From NCBI GenBank assembly GCA_023055355.1, contig JALJCS010000036.1, positions 1,739,501 to 1,803,500 on the forward strand: a DNA stretch of 64,000 nt. Direction: 5' to 3'. The notes beneath the pieces are model-generated. The model ran no database searches. It was given only the letters and a program-made list of their open reading frames with translations, and was not told the DNA's origin. This DNA comes from Agelaius tricolor (lineage: Eukaryota; Chordata; Aves; Passeriformes; Icteridae). Positions 32,707-44,447 of the stretch are shown here, in pieces (position 1 is the stretch's first letter; every line of letters starts with the position of its first letter). The translations under genes and the position numbers were made by a program.

Positions 32707-35700
32707 CTACCTAATGTTTGGTTTCACTTCCTTCTCCTCCGCTTCATCCTCGCTGTCATCCACCTGCTGGATGACCAAGTCGTTGGAGCCGTCCTCCACG
32801 ATCTCCACGTCAGACCTGTTGTCCTCCCCGTAGTGCCACCTGGAGTCCTTGTCCCCGTCCTGGGGGAACTCCAGAGGTGCCTCGGCCTCCAAGTCAATGC
32901 GGATGCTGTCGATGCCGGCCTCTGCCAGGCACTCGTTGCACAGTCTGTAGCGCCGCGTGCCCTCCTGCACCACCTGGCCCGTCAGCTCCGTCACGTGCCG
33001 CTTGCACTTCCTGCAGATGGGCTTGCACGCCTGGTGGATCTGGGCAAAGCACAAGGGATGCGGTTGGGTTGGGATTTCAACAGTTGGGTTGGGATTTCAA
33101 CGGTTGGCTTGGGATTTCAACGGTTGGGTTGGGATTTCAACGGTTGGCTTGGGATTTCAACGGTTGGGTTGGGATTTCAACGTTTACCTCGGAAACTCGG
33201 CTCCTCCCGTGATGATTTCCTGCAGGGTGTGTCCATCACCTCTCCCTTCCCTTCCCTTGCCCCTTGCTCAGTACTGTCTGTCAATCTCCAGTGATTGGCA
33301 GGCTCAAAGGATGCCCTCTACCCCTGGGGGGGCACTGGGCCATCCAGGTGTCCTTTGTCCCTTTGTCCCTCCCCTCCTGTACCCACTTGGTGGCTCCCTG
33401 CCCCTTCCCTGCCCCTCTCCCCTGGGGTGTCACAGACATCTTTTATGAAAAATCCTTTCCTTAGGATTGTTCCTCCTGAGAAGCCTCAGGAACAAAATGT
33501 AACCAATGGTTATCTGCTGCTGTGGAATGCAACAGGGGCATCTGGGATTGGTCTCATGTGGTTGTTTCTAATTAATGGCCAATCACAGCCCAGCTGGCTC
33601 AGACTCTCTGTCCAAGCCACAAGCTTTTGTTATCATTCCTTCTTTTTCTATTCTTAGCCAGCCTTCTGATGAAATCCTTCCTTTTATTTGTTTAGTATAG
33701 TTCTAATATAATATATATCATAAAATAATAAATCAGCCTTCTGAAACATGGAGTCAGATCCTCATCTCTTCCCTCATCCTCAGACCCCTGTGAACACGGT
33801 CACACCGGAGTTAAAAGGAGCAGCAACCACGGGCTCAGGGAGTTCTGTTGGAGCTGGTGCTGCATTCAGAGGCCTGAGGGCCAGAATAAAGCTCTGGATC
33901 CAAACCCTCCATCAGAACCGACTCCTTTCCTTCACCATTGCCTTAAAGCTTCTCCGGCAGAGGGAAACCCCAGGAGCAGCCCCTGTAGGCCTGGACTTGC
34001 CTCCACGTGCCCAGCTGCAGCACCCAGCCAGCCAAAAGTGTCTGTGGGGTGAAACACCACACACCCAGCCAGCCAAAAGTGTCTGTGGGGTGAAACACCA
34101 CACACCCAGCCAGCCAAAAGTGTCTGTGGGGTGAAACACCACACACCCAGCCAGCCCAAAGTGTCTGTGGGGTGAAACACCACACACCCAGCCAGCCAAA
34201 AGTGTCTCTGGGTGAAACACCACAGTGCTGCTGTTTGGTTCAGCACCAAGGGCCAGAAAAGCTCAGGCACGTCCCATCTGGCAATATTGGTAATATTCCA
34301 ATAGGAGAACTTTGTTTCTTTCTTATGACCAATGGGCAGTGAATGTGTCTGTTAAGTAAATGTAAATATCTTGAAAAACTATAAAGGCAATGTGTTGCTA
34401 TAAAAAATCTCTCTTATGCACCCTTCTGATGGAGTCTTGGTGCTTTATGCTGTGTTGCTCTCTATAGTGACAGACTGTCACTGTCATATTTTCTGAAAAA
34501 TCCCTTCACCAGGATTTCTTCTCCTGGGAAACTGAGAAGCCTCAGAGAAAAATGAAAACAATAATTATCTGATCTGCTTCTCCTGTGTTTTGCTGCTTTG
34601 CAATGTGGTTTGGACATTGTTACCAACTGGTCATGGTTTGATTGGTTTCATATGAATTGTTTTGACTGAATGACCAATCACCATCAGCTGTGTCAGACTC
34701 TGAGGAGAGAGTCATGAATTTTTCATTATTATCTTTTAGCCTTGTGTCTGTATCCTTTCTCTATTCTTTAGTATAGTTTAGTATAACATTATATCATATC
34801 ATATCATATCATATCATAATGAATTAGCCTTCTAAGAACATGGAGTCAGATTCACCATTTCCTCCCAACAACAGGGGACTCAGAAAATACCACACACAGC
34901 ATTGCCTCAATTTGAGAGACATCAAACACTGAACTGCACCAGCCCAGGCACAGTAATTGCCCACTGGAGCTCTCACAGGCTGCAGAGAGCAGAACCTCTG
35001 CAAGCCATCAATTAACCAACAAATTCCTCCCCTTTCCTGCAAATTATCCTTCAATTCGACTGCAACCAAACAAAATTAATTTTCTATTCCCCTCTTCTTT
35101 ACGGGAGTCATTAGATCGACCAGATACACTCACACTGTGTTTAATTAGCTAGATTTACACGTTAAATAAATCATGCACTTGCTAAAAATACTCACAGTTC
35201 GAAAATGGCTGCTGAGGTGATCCAGCCTGCTGAATCTCTTCCCACACGCCTCGCAGGGGTACGGCCGCTCTCCCGTGTGACAGCGAAGGTGACGCTTCAG
35301 GTCAGCTTTTCTCTTCACCACGTGGCTGCAGAACGGACACTTGAACCTCATCCTGGCCAGGTCATCTGTCAGAAAATAACGGGATTAAAAAAAGTCAAAA
35401 TTGTGTCGTGCAATGCTCTAGGGAAAAGTGTTTTATGAGAAGAATAGCACATCGCTTTTATTAAAATAATATTCATGGATTGTTGGAGCACAAAGGTTTT
35501 GTGTTTGCCTGTAGATTACACAGCAGTGCAACAAAGGAGGAGTGGACCATTAACACAGACCTGGCAAAGCCAGCCTGGACAGGGCTTGAAGCAACCTGGG
35601 ATAGTGGGAGGTGCCCCTGCCCATGGCAGGGAGTGAAGCAAAATGAGCTTTTAAGGTCCTTTCCAACCCAAACTATTCTGTGATTTCGTGAAAATGAGCT

Positions 35701-36873
35701 TAAAAATATCCCAACTTATATTTATTTTTAAATTTAATACCCCAGCTACTTCAAGAACTCAAAATTATTTCAAGATCACGAGTTAAACTTTCCAAACGTA
35801 CATTTCTGGACAATACACCTGTCTTTTTGGCAATTGTGCTTTCCTATTGAGCAAGGCCTATTTTCTCAGAGCCAGAAGAGAGAGGATTCACAGGTGTCCA
35901 AGCCCCACTCACCTTCAGCCCAGTTGCCCATGACTCCCAGGATGGAGGGCATGCTCCCGTACTGCTCCTCAGCTTTGGAGGACTTGGACTTGCTGGAGGA
36001 GCGGGGTGACTCGTGCTCCTGCTGCGACACAGCCAAGGCCCTGGGCATCACCTCAGCGCCCTGGCTGAACTGGTAACCCACGTGGGGAGGAGCTTCCACC
36101 TCGGTGTCAATGTGAACTTGCTCCTCGGGCGGCGCGGCGTGGCCGGCGGGCTCGGCGGCCCTGTCCTCCAGCTTGCTCGATTTATAGTGGGGGATGTCTG
36201 AAGGCTGCTGCAGCCCCAGGTGCCGGGATTTCTTGATGGAATCCTGCCGCTGCTCGTGTTTGGACAGCTGCTGCTGCTGCTGCTGCTGCTGCTGGGCATT
36301 TCTTTGAGAGCTGGGGTAATAGTTGAAATTGCTCCAAGCGTTGCCGCCCATCATGCAAGTCCCAGGGTCTGGGCTGGAGTGGGGATGTGGGGGGCTGCTC
36401 TCTGCCCTCCACCCTCCGCTGTACACACAGGATCGCTCCACGCCGTTGGAGCTCACATCTTTGTCTGACAGGCTGAAGTAGCGATCCTTCTCCTTCTCAC
36501 TGATGTCCAGCGACGACTTGATGAAGGTTTTACACACGCTGATCACATCGGTCATCTGCAGATAGCTGGCGGCTGACATGACTTCGATCACATTCTGACC
36601 AGTGAGGGACAGTTTGCCTGAATACACAAAATCCAGGATAACTGTGAAGGTGTCAGGAGAAAAGGCCTGGAAAGTGGCTGTGGTGGACTGACTCGTCTCC
36701 TTCGAGCTCTGTGAAAGGAGCATTTTGAAGTAGCCACTGCTGGCAAACAGCACATTGCGATGGGCTTTGAAGACCTTGCCCTCCACCAGGATGTTGCAGT
36801 CACAGAACAAGTCCTGCCTGCGCTGCTCATTTAGTTGCTGCAAGAGGTGAAACTGATGAGAAGAAATCTCCAT
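32707..36873 (-). CDS. ZBTB8A: ZBTB8A, BTB and C2H2 zinc-finger protein
   Basis: Coding exons are 36873-35913, 35365-35196 and 33039-32707, joining in frame to 487 residues. The N-terminal BTB/POZ domain (about 1-120) is followed by a linker that resembles mammalian ZBTB8A ([18 protein letters not shown], a [10 protein letters not shown] patch). Two C2H2 fingers (CPFC..HLRCH and CEAC..HFRTIH) follow, the second completed by the third exon, then paired ICRKC/LCNEC motifs and the acidic end [13 protein letters not shown]...KPNIR. A run of nine glutamines (36294-36268) lies in the linker. The exon layout is the same as in the upstream paralog, with the finger exon the same length (170 nt). It is a predicted nuclear transcriptional regulator; its targets are not visible. 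It is the better match to mammalian ZBTB8A of the two copies. Confidence 0.95.
33060..33184. repeat. 20-bp minisatellite beside the ZBTB8A last-exon acceptor
   Basis: About seven units of GGTTGG(G/C)TTGGGATTTCAAC begin about 22 bp upstream (minus strand) of the exon boundary at 33039. They sit where the branch point should be. Confidence 0.92.
33428..33804 (+). mobile_element. Solo LTR, 377 bp
   Basis: It begins TGTCACAGACATC and ends ACACGGTCACA. The flanks CTGGGG and CCGGAG are a possible decayed 6-bp duplication. It carries the CCTTCTGAAACATGGAGTCAG region and an AATAAATCAG poly(A) motif near 33729. It is the same family as 55759-56409. It lies in antisense in ZBTB8A intron 2. Confidence 0.75.
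34018..34226. repeat. 41-bp minisatellite in ZBTB8A intron 2
   Basis: Five nearly identical units of CACCCAGCCAGCCAAAAGTG plus TCTGTGGGGTGAAACACCAC. Confidence 0.94.
34227..34475 (+). mobile_element. LTR-like fragment
   Basis: ACTATAAAGG near 34379, GCTATAAAAAATC near 34397 and the CCTTCTGATGGAGTCTTGG context resemble the U3/R part of an avian LTR. Neither end is defined. Confidence 0.35.
34476..34885 (+). mobile_element. Solo LTR, related to the one at 56931-57670
   Basis: It begins TGTCACTGTCAT, continues TTTTCTGAAAAATCCC, and ends after ATGGAGTCAGATTCACC with a CCAACAACAGG-type end. A (CATAT)n run occurs in the TATA region (34790-34818). The right boundary is approximate. Confidence 0.6.
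35555..35700 (+). mobile_element. CR1 LINE 3' fragment
   Basis: CAGCCTGGACAGGGCTTGAA, AACCTGGGATAGTGGGAGGT and CTATTCTGTGATTTCGTGA are typical CR1 3' text. It lies in ZBTB8A intron 1-2 territory, between the BTB and finger exons. Confidence 0.85.
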
Positions 36874-37179
36874 CCCAGAAAAGGTGAAATGAAACGTTGC
36901 TCTAAAAAAAATGAAGAAAATGATTACACTCTTGACTTCAATGCTGTGTAACTCAGCCAAAAATGTCAGACACAATTTTACGGCTATCTTTAAAAATAAT
37001 CTCATTTCTTGAAATCTACAAATAGATTTAAACCACGATATGCTCAACCATGGATTCATTTTCCAACAGGACAAGAGGGATGACAAAGCCAAGCCCGCGT
37101 TATTTGGCACAGACGGGTGTGCTCCAGCCGGGAGCATCCCCATGCCCAGGATGCGGGGCTGGATGCGGGGCTGGAGCCG

Positions 37180-38200
37180 TGCCGCCCGCTGGAGCTGCGC
37201 AGCCTTCAGGCAGCTCCGGGAAGACCAGGAGCCAAGAGCAGCTGCGGCTGCGACCGCGGCCGAGCCTCGAACCGGCGCTTCCGCCTCGCCCCGCTCCGCC
37301 CGGGCCGCGCCGCCGCCGCCGCCGAAAGCTCCGGGAGCGACGCTCGGCGGCAGCGCCCCGGCCCCCCCGACATTGGCCGCGGCCGCCGTCACTCACCCGC
37401 CCGGCCGGCACCCGGCGGCCCGGGACGCCCGACGGTGCCGGAGCCGCCCGGTCCCGCTCCCGCCTCGGGGACCGCAGCGCCCGCCAGCCCCGGCCGGGCT
37501 GCGCTGCCTTCCGCCCGCACGGACCGCCCAGGGCCGGGCGCGCCGCCCGCGGGAACGGAGCCGCGGCTCCGCCAGAGCCCCCCGTGTGTCCCCCCCGCCC
37601 GGTGCCCGGTGCCCAGCGCCCGGTGCCGCTCCCGGCCCGCCGCCCGCAGCCCCTTCCGCCGGCAGCGCCCCCGCCCGCCCCGCGCAGCCCCTTTGTGTCC
37701 GCGCCCGGGGCTGCAAATGGCGCCCGCCGGGGACGCGGCAGCGCCGGCACCGAGCGGCTCCGGGCGGCCCCGGGCGGCTCCGGGCGGCTCCGATCGGCAC
37801 CGAAGCGCCCGTGGCCGCTGCGGAGCCCCGCGCCCTCCTCGCCGCCCTCCTCGCGAGCCGGGCTGGCTGCGGGGCCCGTTCCGCCCCAAACCCAGCGCCC
37901 TGCCCGGCCTACCGGCGTGCGGGAGCCGCCACTCACCGGCGGGGAGCTGCGGGCGGCTGCCGCCGAGCCGGGGGGAGCGGGCGGTGGCTGCGGGATCCCC
38001 GGCCCCGCCTCGGGGCTCGCCGTGCCTCCAGGCGCCGCTGCTCCCGCAGCCCCGAGCCCTGCGAGCCCGAACGGCACAGAAACAAAAGGTATTTGCTGAC
38101 GTGGGCGTTGGACAGAGACGCCCGAGGGCTGGGGACACAATTAAAGGGGCAACGCAGCGATTGCAGCCGCAGCCCTGCGCCTGCCTCGGCCCCAGCAGCC
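37180..38200 (-). promoter_or_regulatory. ZBTB8A: CpG-island promoter and non-coding first exon(s) of ZBTB8A
   Basis: This is CpG-dense sequence with minus-strand donors at 37936-37935 (exon end 37937) and at about 37396-37395 (exon end about 37397). They can splice to the acceptor ahead of 36901. The stretches 37671-37773 and 37933-38196 are nearly the same as in the ZBTB8A-like island. Transcription start sites are inferred. Confidence 0.75.
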
Positions 38201-41150
38201 ACAAACTGCCCGCGAGGGGATGCGATGGGATGCCCCAGATGCCTCCTTTTCACACCTTTGTCCATAGCAGGGGCCTCGATGACCCAAATCCTTCTCCTTT
38301 CTCTTGCAGCATCCTCCAAAGGAGATGTGACATCCTCTTTTCTCTGTTGGTATCTGTTATCTTCTGAAGAAAGCATGGCTGAAAACGAAACCTGAACCTC
38401 TCACCTTCTCTCCCTCGAAGTTTCGTATCTTTCTCCTTCCTCTTCTTACCACCAGGGTCTTTTCTGTGATTTTGACGCCCTAGTTATTTTTCATAAATAT
38501 TTATTTTCCCATGGAAACCGTTCTTCCTTAACTGAGTTCTTTGCGGCCTTTTTGGCCTTCCCTTAACTTCAGACATTCCACCTTGAAAGAATTTATCTTT
38601 CTTTCCCCCGCGTAGCAAAATTAACTAAAGACTTTATCTAAACATAAAAATCCAAAGACTCTTTCCTTTAATCACTAGAACCACTCTCCCACTAATTCAT
38701 ATACATTTATTAATCTCCAATTTATATACATTCATATTATATATATATATGTATATGTAATAATATTATTTTCCAGCTTAATTCCCCATTTTTCATAAAT
38801 TTTATTAGTTTTGTAGATTTTCCTTTCCAACCCAGGCCATGATCTTAAAATCTTCATGAGACCCATTCTGCTTCTGTGAGATTCTAAATTCTTGAACATG
38901 AAACAACTGGAATTCACCCCAGTTTCTCACAGCTCTTACCACTGAGAAATAAAGAATATAATCAACTCAACAGTCAGATTGTTTAATATATAAACCAGAA
39001 CATTTATTTGTAGTATCAGGTTTTAATACCACTTGAATTCATTCCTTTAAAGTTTATTTTTGCCTGTCAAGCCAAGTAAGTAGCAGCTTTTTTAATTTAA
39101 CACAGAATCACAGAATCCCAGGATGGTTTGGGCTGGAAAGGACCTTAAAGACCATGGGCAGGGACACCTTGTTGCTCAACATTCTACATATTTTTTTCCC
39201 ACATTTCTGCCCAAATTATTTCATCAGCTGAAAGCTTCCCTTGGAAAAGAATTATCTGGAGGTATTTGTTCTGTTTGACTTGCCTGGGTGGTGCTTTCAC
39301 TCCTGTCACTGGGGCTTTGTATCAATGTCAACAGGAGCTTGAGGGTTCTCCTTCTGCCAGCAACAGGCAAGAGAATTTAAAAAATACGGGGGGGAAATTT
39401 CAGTGTTATCTGGAGTAGCTTAATTAGAATTTTTACAGATGCTACAAGTGCTTTCCTCAGAGCACCTCCTGCTCACTGCTGTGCTCTGGATCCAGGAACA
39501 GCCACAGAACAAACTTTGGTTTCCTCATCCGTGGGGTTGGTTTTGTCCTGTTGTGCACAGTAATGCATCCCAAACAATCCCAGACATCAGAGAGGGTTTG
39601 TTTTTTTTTTAGGTTGTGTTTCTAAATTTTAGAGCTAATTTCAGCTGAGAAAGTTCCACTTGAGATGCAGTTTGGAGAGTTTATCCAGAGGGAATGTGCT
39701 TGGCAGCTGTGTGAAGGAGGTGAAGGAGCTGCTCCTCACAGCCACAGTGCAGAGAGTCTGCTCTTCAGAGAATAATCACACTAAAAAATTACATCTTTCT
39801 TGCTCATAGAAAAATTAACATGCACTTCTGTTTGGGTTTGGTAACTAAATAGGATTAACAATAATAATATATCATGGTATAGTGTAATATATTATAATAG
39901 TTCAATTAACAGTGGCGCCAATTAAAAGATTTCAGTTCCCCTCAAAATAAATATTCCTCATGAATCACAGCCTTCAGTGATGGGTGCATCTTCTAACTTT
40001 AATTATCCAGGGATATTTTTTGCCAAGGAAAACTCAAGAGCCTATACTAGAACAACTGAAGGAACTGTTCAAAGCCTAGAAATGAATTAGGAATGAGATT
40101 TCAATTTTCATGTCATCACTGCCAGCTTGGATTTGGGTTTTCTTCATTTGTATCATCGTTCCTGTCCTCAGCTTTGCCAAGGACCAAACCAGGAGAGCTG
40201 AATCACGCAGGGTTTGAGCTCCACCTCTGTGTCCCAGCACAACCCCAAATCTCTGAGTACAAACCCGTGGAGTAGCAGGGGATCTCTTCCTTTTTCAGAA
40301 TGAGCAGGAAATCAGAATGTCCTGCCCTAAACCCCCGGTCCAGGGAGGAACCTTCCCCCGGCAGCAGCAACGTCCAGTTTAGGAAAAGCCTGAGATTCGG
40401 TGGAAGCCCAAATCCTAATCCTGTTCCAGCAGCACAATTAAAGCCTCGTCAAGCTCTTATCTCACCCAGTTTCCTGGAACACCCAAATGCCCCACGTTTG
40501 CATACAGCTCACCTCGATGGCTTAGGGCTGGACCCAAAGAATTCCCAAATCCTCCCCAAATCCTTCCCGACTTCTCTGACACCCTCTGAGCCCTGCTCTC
40601 CTCCTCCTTCCCCCACAAAAAATCCTTTTCACCAAGGGTGGAGATTACCACCCTCATCCCCTCTCGAGTTCTTCAGTGTCTCACATCTTCCATGGAAAGA
40701 AAAAAGGAAAAATTGTCTGCTTGCAGCGAGATTTTTTTTTGTCAAATATTCAATATAATTTAAAATTTTCTGGAAAGGATATTTGGGATGTTGTCCTCCC
40801 CACGTGCATCTCCTTCTAACTAGGATCAGTGTCTGCTTCCCAGCTTGAAAAATGAGAAGTTGAAAAAGTTGAATTAACATACAACTACAAAGACTGTTTA
40901 AAAAATTAATAAAATAAAATATTTTCTAAAAATCTCACTTGGCTGGGGTTTAAGTGAACAGAATCCTTTTAATCCTTTCCTTCCAAAATCCTTATTTTTC
41001 TTGCAATCTAGCTGCCCCCAAAAATTGATATGTTGATTTTTAAACCAAATTAATGAAATGGAAACAAGAATTATTTCATTTTAATGCCAGAAATTGAAAG
41101 GTGAGCCTCAATCTAGACACTCTCAGGTTTACTCAGTCAACATTTGAACG
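38201..41150. other. Intergenic A/T-rich region between ZBTB8A promoter and ZBTB8B 3' end
   Basis: No gene is supported. The part at 38390-38940 is strikingly pyrimidine-rich and repeat-like but was not assigned to a family. It includes a (TA)n run near 38738-38757. A CR1 fragment follows at 39.1 kb. Confidence 0.4.
39105..39185 (-). mobile_element. CR1 LINE 3' end, minus orientation
   Basis: CACAGAATCACAGAATCCCA, GGATGGTTTGGGCTGGAAAG and GACCTTAAAGACC are the reverse complement of the CR1 3' terminus. Confidence 0.88.
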
Positions 41151-41159
41151 GTAAAAAAA

Positions 41160-44100
41160 ATCAAAGCAACCCTCTCAGAGAGTTTTATTTTCTAGACAAT
41201 CAAAAAAACTCCAGAATGCTCCAAGATCCACAAATATAGTTCAGTCACTTCCACAAATAAGGGTCAGTTTATAAGAATTTGTCATTGTTACTGGACTAAA
41301 GGACTTCAGTTATGAAACTGTCTTACAAAACATCAGGAAATTCAACGACCACATTTGGAAGATTTACAAGGGCTTTGCACCAAGAGGTTAAATGCACTAC
41401 AAACACCAGTGCAGCATGTATTCCTTCAGTGAAATACAGTGCATTTCTGTGCAAAAATACATTAAAATGTGTATTCCTAAACAAAGTCAAGTACAACGAG
41501 CTAAGTTTTAAGATATGTCATCTTCACGGCCTTTAAAAACCTTTGAGAAAGAGATTCTATTAGAAATAACTCCCCTAAAAAGATGATTTTTGATTCTTCA
41601 TCAAGCACCACAGGAAGGTTTTTGTTTTTTTTTTTTTTAAACAGCCAACATCATTTTCTCAAAGCTTATAGAGGCTGGATCTACAAATGGAAGATTTCAG
41701 GAAAAAACATCCAGAAAACGAAGTGGAAAGCACAAGCAAAAACGGATTTACATGAACACCCCGGTCACAAGCATGTGGATAAATAAACTCCATCCTCTTC
41801 TACATCCAAAGGCTGAAAAGACTCCACAGAAAACAAAAACAAAGCAGCACAAAATGACAATTGAACAGGAACCACCGAGTTTGGTGGAAATTTCCCTGTG
41901 GAAAATGCTCCCCCCGCCCGCCCCGGCCCCCTGACAGCTCCATTCCCTAGGCACAAACACACAAGGACAATCTCGAAGAGCAAAGACAGCAGGGTGAAGG
42001 AGAAAGTCTCTGCAGCCATTCCTGCAGCTTCCAAAGGGTTCCTTTTCCCTGCTCCAAGTGTCTCCACAGGCTCAGTCAGCAGAGTTCAGCCACACCAGGA
42101 GCTTCCCAGCCTTGTGGAGCACGAGCCGGGAGCAGCTCAGTCCATACTCCAGGTCTTGTGGCCTCTACCAGTATTTACAATGAGGTGGAATCTTCATGAT
42201 TCTAAATATTCATTTGATCCCTATTTACATTCCTGCCCCACTTCCATCAGTGAGTCTCCCAAAAAAAAAAAAAAAAAATCAGATTTATCCATGGCTCTCA
42301 AGGCAGAAAGTCCCTCCTTTATCACCTTTATCGCCCTGTGGTTTTGAGTGGACTCAGCAAAAATCCAGCAGTCCAAAAGACGAGCCCTGGGAGGCTGGAA
42401 GGTTTTCCAAACATCCCAGCAAGGTTTACAAACCCCACACTTTGCTCAAGAGCTCCAAGGAGCCAAAAGCACAGGAATTTCAGAGGAGCTCCACTCCAAA
42501 GGTGGCACCTCCACGGGTTGTCCCTTCAATGTCCCTTAATTCAGATTGACCAAACCAGGGGCTCTAGAGCAGGGAATTCTGTAAAGGTCTTGTCCCCTGC
42601 TCCAGCTCCTACAAACTCAAATTTCCAGCTGATCTGGAACAGGAATGACTGAAAATCACCCAAATTAAGGGACAGAGAATAAAGCCAGCACATTACGTGG
42701 TGACACTCATCAAGAACTTGGACCACACCACTCCCAAAGAAATCTCTTCACCTTCTGCTCTTTGCAGCAGCCACCAATAAAGAGAATTCTTTAAAAACAA
42801 CTTTGATTGTTCCTTCCTCATCCTACCTGGTGTGGCAAGGAACCCTTGGCTGCACTTGTGAGAGCAGAATCACCTCTCACAAATAAACCTGACATGACAG
42901 TGGGGCAGTTTCACCAGAGGGAGAAGCTGAATTGTTCTTTTTAAACGCGGACAAGAAAAGCATGAGGTATGCAGAACAAACCCTGGTTAAATCAAAAGGC
43001 TCTTGGGTTTTTTAGGTTTGCCAAGTGGAAAATCTTTACACCAAAACCCCTCAGGAAACAGCACCAAGTGGGAGGAACTGCTCACTCTTTGTCAGCCAAA
43101 TCTGTCTAAAAAAAATTCTGCTCCAGCCAAAAAAGACTCATCAAATTTGCCTTTTCGTGAAACACTTAGGAACAGCAGAGTGAAGAAGCATTAACAGTCT
43201 TATTTCACAGTATATTTCAGTTTTGTCCCTTTGTCAGGGAACAGGAGGTCACCCCTAAGCAAACAGGCTTTCTGGTGGTGCTGGGTTTTCTTCTAAAGCT
43301 TCCCAGCCTGAGTTTTCAGAGCTCTTAAAAACTTGCTGCTGGAAAGATGACAAAATCTCACCTCCTTTGTAAAGCTTTAGCTGCCCCAGCGAAGAAACAG
43401 GAGGTCCACAGTGGAGGTTTTTAAAAAAAAAACAAATATTGGATAAAATCACCAAACATAAGTCATGAGAGGATCCCTGAATTTGAAAAGAAATTACAGG
43501 AAAAAAAGGAAGAAAATTATTCCAAAAGAGCATCCAGAGCTCTTTTATAGCATAGCTCAGATATTTCACTGCTCCTCAGCTACACCAGGTGTGGGTCTGG
43601 TTATTCAATCTGCCACAGTCAGAATTCCCAAGGAACCTGCCTGACAGCTTTTAACTCCTATTGTAAAAAGCTGAAAAGAATTTGGGCTTTTCTCTTGGTC
43701 CTGGCCACTAAAACACCATTATTTGTGCTTAATATTTAAGCCAAGACTACTGAATTCTGAGTGACATTAAAGACACAGCTGAAGATGTCCAGCCTGAGCT
43801 CTCAGGAGAGGAAGATGCAGTAAAAATTCAGAAAGAAAAGCTTGATCTATAAATTATTGCAATTAATTACATGAAACAGATGGATTCTTCCTGTCTATCC
43901 TTTCAGCAGCAGCATATTTTCATGGGGTTTTTCTTGTTATCCTGGTTTTTCTGCCCTGGTTTCCAGGTCAAACCCAGTCTCAGCAAACATTTATGGTTCA
44001 TCATTTAGCTAACACTGTCCTAAGACAGAAGAATCACAGATTAGCTTGGAAAAGTCCCAAGGTAAGAGATGTAAACCACATTTTATGTCATCTTCAGAGG

Positions 44101-44447
44101 AAAGGTGGTGTCCCTTCCAGATCAGGGATTAAGGACCATGACTCATTATTTGAAAAAAACCTGTCCCCAAAACAACCCAGAGGTGTTCCACCTGCAAACC
44201 CCAAACCAGCAGGCAGAGAAACTGCTCAAGTCCAACTTCTGTGAGCCCCAGACTGGAGATCCTTCACAGATTTCTGGTGCACAGCACTGAAAACCTAAAA
44301 AGTATCAAAAAATCCAGTTCTCCTCACAATTGAATTAAAACCCAGAATAATAAAAACCAGCACAGTGTCACTGATTGAGCAAATGTGCAGTTTTCTGTCA
44401 CAGACACTGCCAGGGAACCTCTCGGTGCTCCCCCTCTCCTCTCACTG
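41160..44447 (-). other. ZBTB8B: Probable long ZBTB8B 3' UTR
   Basis: No coding exon is seen. The first clear minus-strand AATAAA below the stop is at about 41191-41186, suggesting a UTR of about 3.2 kb. An A18-type homopolymer lies near 42262-42278. The extent is inferred only from the signal. Confidence 0.4.

Noticed and set aside
33428..34885. A full provirus between the two LTRs at 33.4 and 34.5 kb
   Set aside because: The two LTRs belong to different families, and the 0.7 kb between them is a minisatellite and a short LTR-like fragment with no gag, pol or env similarity.
35866..37392. N-terminal extension of ZBTB8A upstream of MEISSHQ in the same frame
   Set aside because: The frame continues through an AG acceptor at about 36902 and intron sequence into the CpG island by chance. 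The MEISSHQ start is conserved in the paralog and known for the family.
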